A stretch of 64,000 bases of DNA from Cheilinus undulatus (Eukaryota > Chordata > Actinopteri > Labriformes > Labridae): the NCBI RefSeq assembly GCF_018320785.1, contig NC_054884.1, positions 26,041,667-26,105,666 on the forward strand, in the 5' to 3' direction. Positions 59,514-64,000 of this stretch are shown piece by piece. Position 1 is the stretch's first letter. Every line of letters starts with the position of its first letter. Below the pieces are notes generated by a model. The model searched no databases and had not been told where the DNA came from. It saw nothing but the letters and a program-made list of their open reading frames with translations. The position numbers were made by a program, and so were the translations under genes.

Positions 59514-62500
59514 ATGGACGTCCTTCATGTCACATTTTCTATCGTTGTTGTGTTTGGTTTTATCACCCCTGTATCTTCAGCTTGTGTGGCCGGCTGCTCC
59601 TGTAAAGATGACAATCTGGGAAGGTAGGTGTCAACTGATCCTACTCTCGCTTGGAGGACGTGTCTTAACCGTAACTTGTCTTAACACGTGTTGTTTCATG
59701 TGTCATTCATCTGGTTGTTATGGTGAGTGACAATTCAGATAGTCGTTTAAATTCATATGGACAGTCTCTCTTTGTTTAAGAACACCTAATTTATCATTCC
59801 AGGTCTTTACTTTGTATGGAAACCTCCATGAGTCGAATCCCGGAGGACATTCCCCATGACTTCGCAAAAATTCGAATTGAAAACTGCCACTTGACAGAGC
59901 TGCCTCCAGGATCTTTCTCTAAAGTTAGTGCCTTGGAGTATCTCTGGCTAAATTTCAATGAGATCACCCTGATGAACATTAAATGTCTGGAGGGGCTGGC
60001 CAACTTGACGGAGCTCAGGCTGCAAGGGAACAAGCTGACCACAATACCGTGGACGGCGTTTCAAGACACTCCCAAACTGAAGATTTTGGACCTGAAGCAC
60101 AATCGTCTAGATGTCCTTCCCGAACAAGCCCTTAGATACCTACCTGCCCTGACCTACTTAGATTTATCCTTCAACCAGCTCAGTGTGATATCAAAAGATG
60201 TCTTCCATAACTGGCCACTTTACCAAACCGCACAGAGAGCGTGGGGCAAAGAAGGGCTGGTGTCCAATGTTGTCCTGGCGTTGCACGACAATCCCTGGCT
60301 GTGCGACTGTCGACTCAAAGGCTTCGTTGAATTCATTAAAGGTGTCAGTCCTCCCATCATTCTCATGAACTCTTATTTGATGTGCTCGGGGCCCAATTCC
60401 AAAGCTGGAAAGTTTTTCCATGAGATCCAATTAAAGACATGCATGAAACCAGAGGCCTCCTCCCCACAGACGAACATTTCTTTACCTTTTGGAGCAAACG
60501 CAACACTTTCATGCTTAGTCAAGGCCAGGCCAGCTCCAAACATCCACTGGATGTACAGTATGAAGATTATAAGAGGATTTGCTGGTAAGTTTCTTTATAT
60601 TACTACAGCCTGCTGCTGGAGCACTTACTGTGGTATATCTTCAGCACTCATTACCATCAGCTATCATCTCATGATGATGCAGCCTCTGGGAGAAAGGTTC
60701 AATCAGGTGTTTTCACTGTAGCCAGCAGATAGTGGTCAGAAAAGGCCAAAACTTCCTTCAAGGTGTGTTTCAGTTCAATTCATAAGAATCCTACAAGCAA
60801 GAGTAATGATGGAGGGACATGCATGCATATGTTGTTTAAAACATGAGTGATGTAAAACATGAATGTGACGCCACTGAAGTGCACTTTTAAAGCCAAAAGA
60901 TGGCATTCACCATGGTGGAGACTGAGACTGGCCTGTAGTTCCTGGAAAACCGCTGTTATGGCCCACCTATTGGTCAGATTGGCCACGCCCTTAATCATGC
61001 AGAACTCTTGAGTCTTCCTGAAATCATAATAGACGCTATGTCAAAATAAAAATTTTAATGTGGTTGGTTTATGGGACTTCTGGGGTTATTGGAGGAAGCG
61101 TGGGTGACATCAGACATTTGGTTATTGGCTTTTGAGTCCAATCCATGGTGACCATTACCTTGAAAACCCTGTCTGAAGCTAACTTTAGGTCAACCTAGTG
61201 ACAGGAAGCAGAGGTGGATGTTAAGCCTCCAGACAGGTACATATCAGTACGTCATATCAGCTGTACCCCTAATTACCCATGATTCTTGCTATTAACTTTG
61301 ATTCATGAAGATGTAATCTGTGGAAAATATTTAGTGAAATATCTGGAGTAATATTTAAAAAATAAATAGTGGTAATCATTTACTAATTTATTATTTATTT
61401 ATAATTTATGGTAGTCACCCAATAATAAATTGGCATTTTACCAAACAATAACTCTGTAATATTGAGGAAGATCTTATCGAGTAAAGACATATTTATTAGT
61501 TAGTAATACCTCATATTATTGTGGCAATTCTCTGGGAATTAGGTGGCATTTTACCAAGTGAATTCTTTTTTTTAAAGATTTATTTTGGGCATTTTTGTCT
61601 TTATTTGATAGAGGACAGTGGATAGAGTCAGAAACAGGGACGAGAGCAAGGGAGAGACATATGGGCCTCAGGCCAGAATTGACCAGGGCCATCCTTGTAA
61701 GAGGGGCGCACCTTAAACAACTAGGTCACCTGCACCCCACCAAGTGATTTCTAAGATATCAAAGGAGGTTTCCTATATATAATTTGCTTGGTAATTCCCA
61801 AGTAATGTCTTCATTTTGGCCAACAAAATAAAAGTGAGTCCTTCCTGAATAATTTTCAAGTAATTTTTAGAGTTAGGGTTATAGGGGTAAGTTCAGAGGT
61901 AAGGGTTAGGGTAGGGTAGGGTTAAGATTCAGGTTAGGAGTTAAGGTAAGGGTTAAATACCACCTAATTATCAGAGAATTCTAACAGTATACAATGAATT
62001 ATATGCCATATTTCACTAAGTGATTACCACCTTATTACTGAGAAATCAGTTGATAATTACACTCATTACTAGAAATATAGGTAATTAGGGCCCAATAAAA
62101 AAGTGACACCAAATATTGTGTCAAATAGTCAATGAAGCACTTTTGAAACATGTTTGTTTTCTTTCTGTTTCTTTTGTTTTGCTGCTTTGGTTCTTCCTGA
62201 GGTCCAAAATGCCTGATTTTGTCATTAATCAAATATTGGTTGAAAATTTTCAGAAGTTTGGGGCTTAATATTTCATGGATGACTCAACGGTGGGTTCCGA
62301 GGTTTAGAGAAGTCAAGAGCCACTGGAGACCAGAATACTTCAAAAGTGAATAATGGGTCACAAAATTCTTCTGTCTCTGTTGCCCTTAAGGAAAGGTATT
62401 TAAGAAAACGATTCTCATGATAACTAGATGGACCAGATGGATTGGCCAGATTGCATGTCAATCATCAGGCAGATCCATTTTTCATAGCTTGAAGCTGAGG

Positions 62501-64000
62501 CTGTTATTCCTGGTTAGAGAGTTGCTGGAACAGTTGGCTTCTTTTGAGAATTAGGTGGTAGCTACAGGCACGGTTTAGTTGAAGTGACTGCAAGCCTGTA
62601 AACAATGGCAGCTGGTGAAGATATTAGTATTAATGTAGCTAAAGTGGCATCTTTTTTAAAAAACAGAATTGGAAAAAATTTCTTGTTTAGAGTGACAATA
62701 TGCACTGGAGGCTTTTCTTGGTGGAAAAGATGCTTATGCTCTTCTCCCATGAGTTTCATTAATATTGTTTTGTTGCTCTGGTTGGTACATAATGAATGTG
62801 ACGGACAGAATATTTATCCAAACACCCTCCAAGTTTTTGTTTTAAAGATCCTGCTCTTCCCATACACCATACATGGGCTGTTGCCCAGATGGATGAGAAC
62901 TATATCCTATGCTATGAATATGTGATATCTATCTTGCATGTCAGGTTAAAAAGCTCTGCAAAAGCACCAAAGCATTTTTGTCATTCTCGTGTAGGATGGT
63001 GTTATTGCTCTTCTCCATCTCTGTGAGCCTTAGATACCAAAAAAGGGGTTCTTCCTTTGCAAGACAAACATTCTTGTTAGAACTTTAAACTTTCTGGCTA
63101 GCATAAGACTCTTACTCCTGGCTAGTGTTCAGATTGCAGGGACATCAGAAACTTTATAATTTTCCTCTTTTCAGTCCACTTCACCATAGAGGCTCTGTAG
63201 CTTATGAAGCAGGTGCTTTTATTCAGAAGGTAGGGAGGCTGTTTATATTTGATGCCAAGTCCCTGATGTGATACTCTGTTTTGTCTTTGCAGCTACAGAG
63301 ACTCAAGTAGATGAAGAGACGGTCTCCTCCAAGCTTCAGATCCCCTCTCTCCACCTTGCAGACAGAGGATTCTACACCTGTGTGGCCAACAATTTCATCG
63401 GAAACTCCTCCATCAGCATCCTGGTCAACATCAGCTCCCTGAACTCCACCTTTCCTCTCCCTCCACCTGTCCCCATATTGTCGTCTGATGACAACGCCTA
63501 CATCGACATTCGAATCGCCAAGCAGACAGTCTACGGTATCACCTTGGAGTGGCACGCAGTCACAGACAACCCAGCAGAAACATGGTACACCATCCACTTT
63601 GGCAAATATGATTCACCCAAAAAGGAGATGATCTACATCGGCCCCGGCATCAACAGCTACTCCGTTAACGACCTGCTTCCTGTCACCAAATATGAGGTGT
63701 GCGTGAGTCTGAAGAACCATCCACCGAGGGAGGGACAGTGCATTGTGTTCGTGACAGGAAATGACATCAGTGAGATGGAGCAAAGAGAGAGACTCATCCA
63801 CATCATTGTCATCGTGTGTGCCATGGTCCTAGCTGTGCCGGCTGGTATGTACGCCTGCACCACGGAGGCCCGGTTCAACTGTGTGGAGCGCTGTGTGAAT
63901 CTGTGGAAAAAACACAGGCCACGGGCAGAGAGGGAGAGCCAGTCAGGGACAGAGAGGCAGGGAACCTTCGACAGTCTGCAGGCGACCAGTGATGAAGTCC
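59514..64000 (+). CDS. lrit2: LRIT2, leucine-rich repeat, Ig-like and transmembrane protein (3' cut by window)
   Basis: Paralogue of LRIT1, a retinal single-pass membrane protein of poorly known function. Exons: 59514-59623, 59803-60584, 63293 to the window end; all joins keep frame. In order: signal peptide [23 protein letters not shown] cap with CVAGCSC, LRRs in exon 2 (for example [15 protein letters not shown]), C-terminal cap [19 protein letters not shown], Ig domain ([17 protein letters not shown], then [14 protein letters not shown] in exon 3), fibronectin III ([20 protein letters not shown] to [20 protein letters not shown]), transmembrane segment [20 protein letters not shown] and the start of a cytoplasmic tail. 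Phrases [14 protein letters not shown] and HIGPGIN-like match human LRIT2 rather than LRIT1. Intron 2 is 2.7 kb. The stop codon is beyond 64,000. Confidence 0.95.
61240..62110. repeat. AT-rich composite repeat with TTAGGG-like tract
   Basis: It alternates units such as TTAGGTGGCATTTTACCAAG and AATAATAAATTGGCATTTTA and holds a degenerate TTAGGG tract (61,868-61,950, including AAGGGTTAGGGTAGGGTAGG). It is the inverted counterpart of 19,790-20,100. A SINE is inserted at 61,565-61,742. Confidence 0.55.
61565..61742 (-). mobile_element. tRNA-derived SINE, minus orientation
   Basis: The plus strand reads AGATTTATTTTGGGCATTTT, then GATAGAGGACAGTGGATAGA, then GAGACATATGGGCCTCAGGC, the same layout as 36,928-37,108, with degraded A and B boxes. 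It is inserted in the TTAGGG-like composite repeat within lrit2 intron 2. Confidence 0.75.

Larger units (their letters stand above)
60585..63292 (+). other. lrit2 intron 2, repeat-bearing
   Basis: Donor GCTG/GTAAGT and acceptor TTTGTCTTTGCAG. It contains a TTAGGG-like composite repeat (61,240-62,110) with an inverted SINE (61,565-61,742) inside it. A 106-codon plus-strand frame at 62,605-62,925 starts [20 protein letters not shown] but shows no domain. No further gene is supported. Confidence 0.65.

Noticed and set aside
62605-62925. 106-codon plus-strand frame starting [10 protein letters not shown] in lrit2 intron 2
   Set aside because: It is isolated and AT-rich, with no recognisable domain. 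There is no evidence for an embedded gene; at best it is a repeat fragment.
1-64000. CRISPR arrays, operons, riboswitches, tRNA or rRNA genes
   Set aside because: None were seen. The window is vertebrate nuclear DNA; the only tRNA-like boxes are in SINEs.

Overview
The window is vertebrate nuclear DNA from a ray-finned fish, most likely a teleost. It is AT-rich, its genes are split into short exons with GT-AG introns, some under 100 bp, and it is littered with Tc1-like, hAT-like and tRNA-SINE relics typical of teleosts. No bacterial or viral gene was recognised. I assembled exon structures by hand, joining splice sites so that phase and alignment to remembered human proteins agree. Orthology is from recognition, not from a search.

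Region 1 (about 6.9-28.3 kb, minus strand) is the cholinergic gene locus. slc18a3 (vesicular acetylcholine transporter) is an intact single-exon gene at 25,530-27,098. It lies just upstream of chat (choline acetyltransferase), whose 14 coding exons run from 23,426 down to 6,951. This is the conserved arrangement in which one locus supplies both the enzyme that makes acetylcholine and the transporter that loads it into vesicles. Two near-canonical REST/NRSF (RE1) sites in opposite orientation lie in the first coding intron of chat, and a split RE1-like half-site pair lies about 1.1 kb upstream of slc18a3. Three things in chat deserve attention: a short unrecognisable replacement of a normally conserved segment in coding exon 5, an apparent GC-AG intron, and many repeats in the introns.

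Region 2 (27.1-38.4 kb) shows no supportable gene apart from the putative 5' exon and promoter of the cholinergic locus. It holds a DNA transposon interrupted by a hAT-type element with a perfect 8-bp target duplication, GTGGCAAAA tracts, a diverged 400-bp tandem duplication and SINEs.

Region 3 (38.4-64 kb) is a retinal cluster: rgr (retinal G-protein-coupled receptor opsin, minus, 7 exons), then head-to-head lrit1 (plus, 4 exons, complete) and lrit2 (plus, cut by the window end). The order and orientation RGR - LRIT1 - LRIT2 match human chromosome 10. The most unusual signal here is a 31-bp minisatellite that copies the 3' end of rgr exon 3 together with its splice donor, so the intron carries seven further consensus-like donors.

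I found no previously undescribed gene system. The points most worth checking are the RE1 pair, the rgr donor minisatellite and the altered chat exon.
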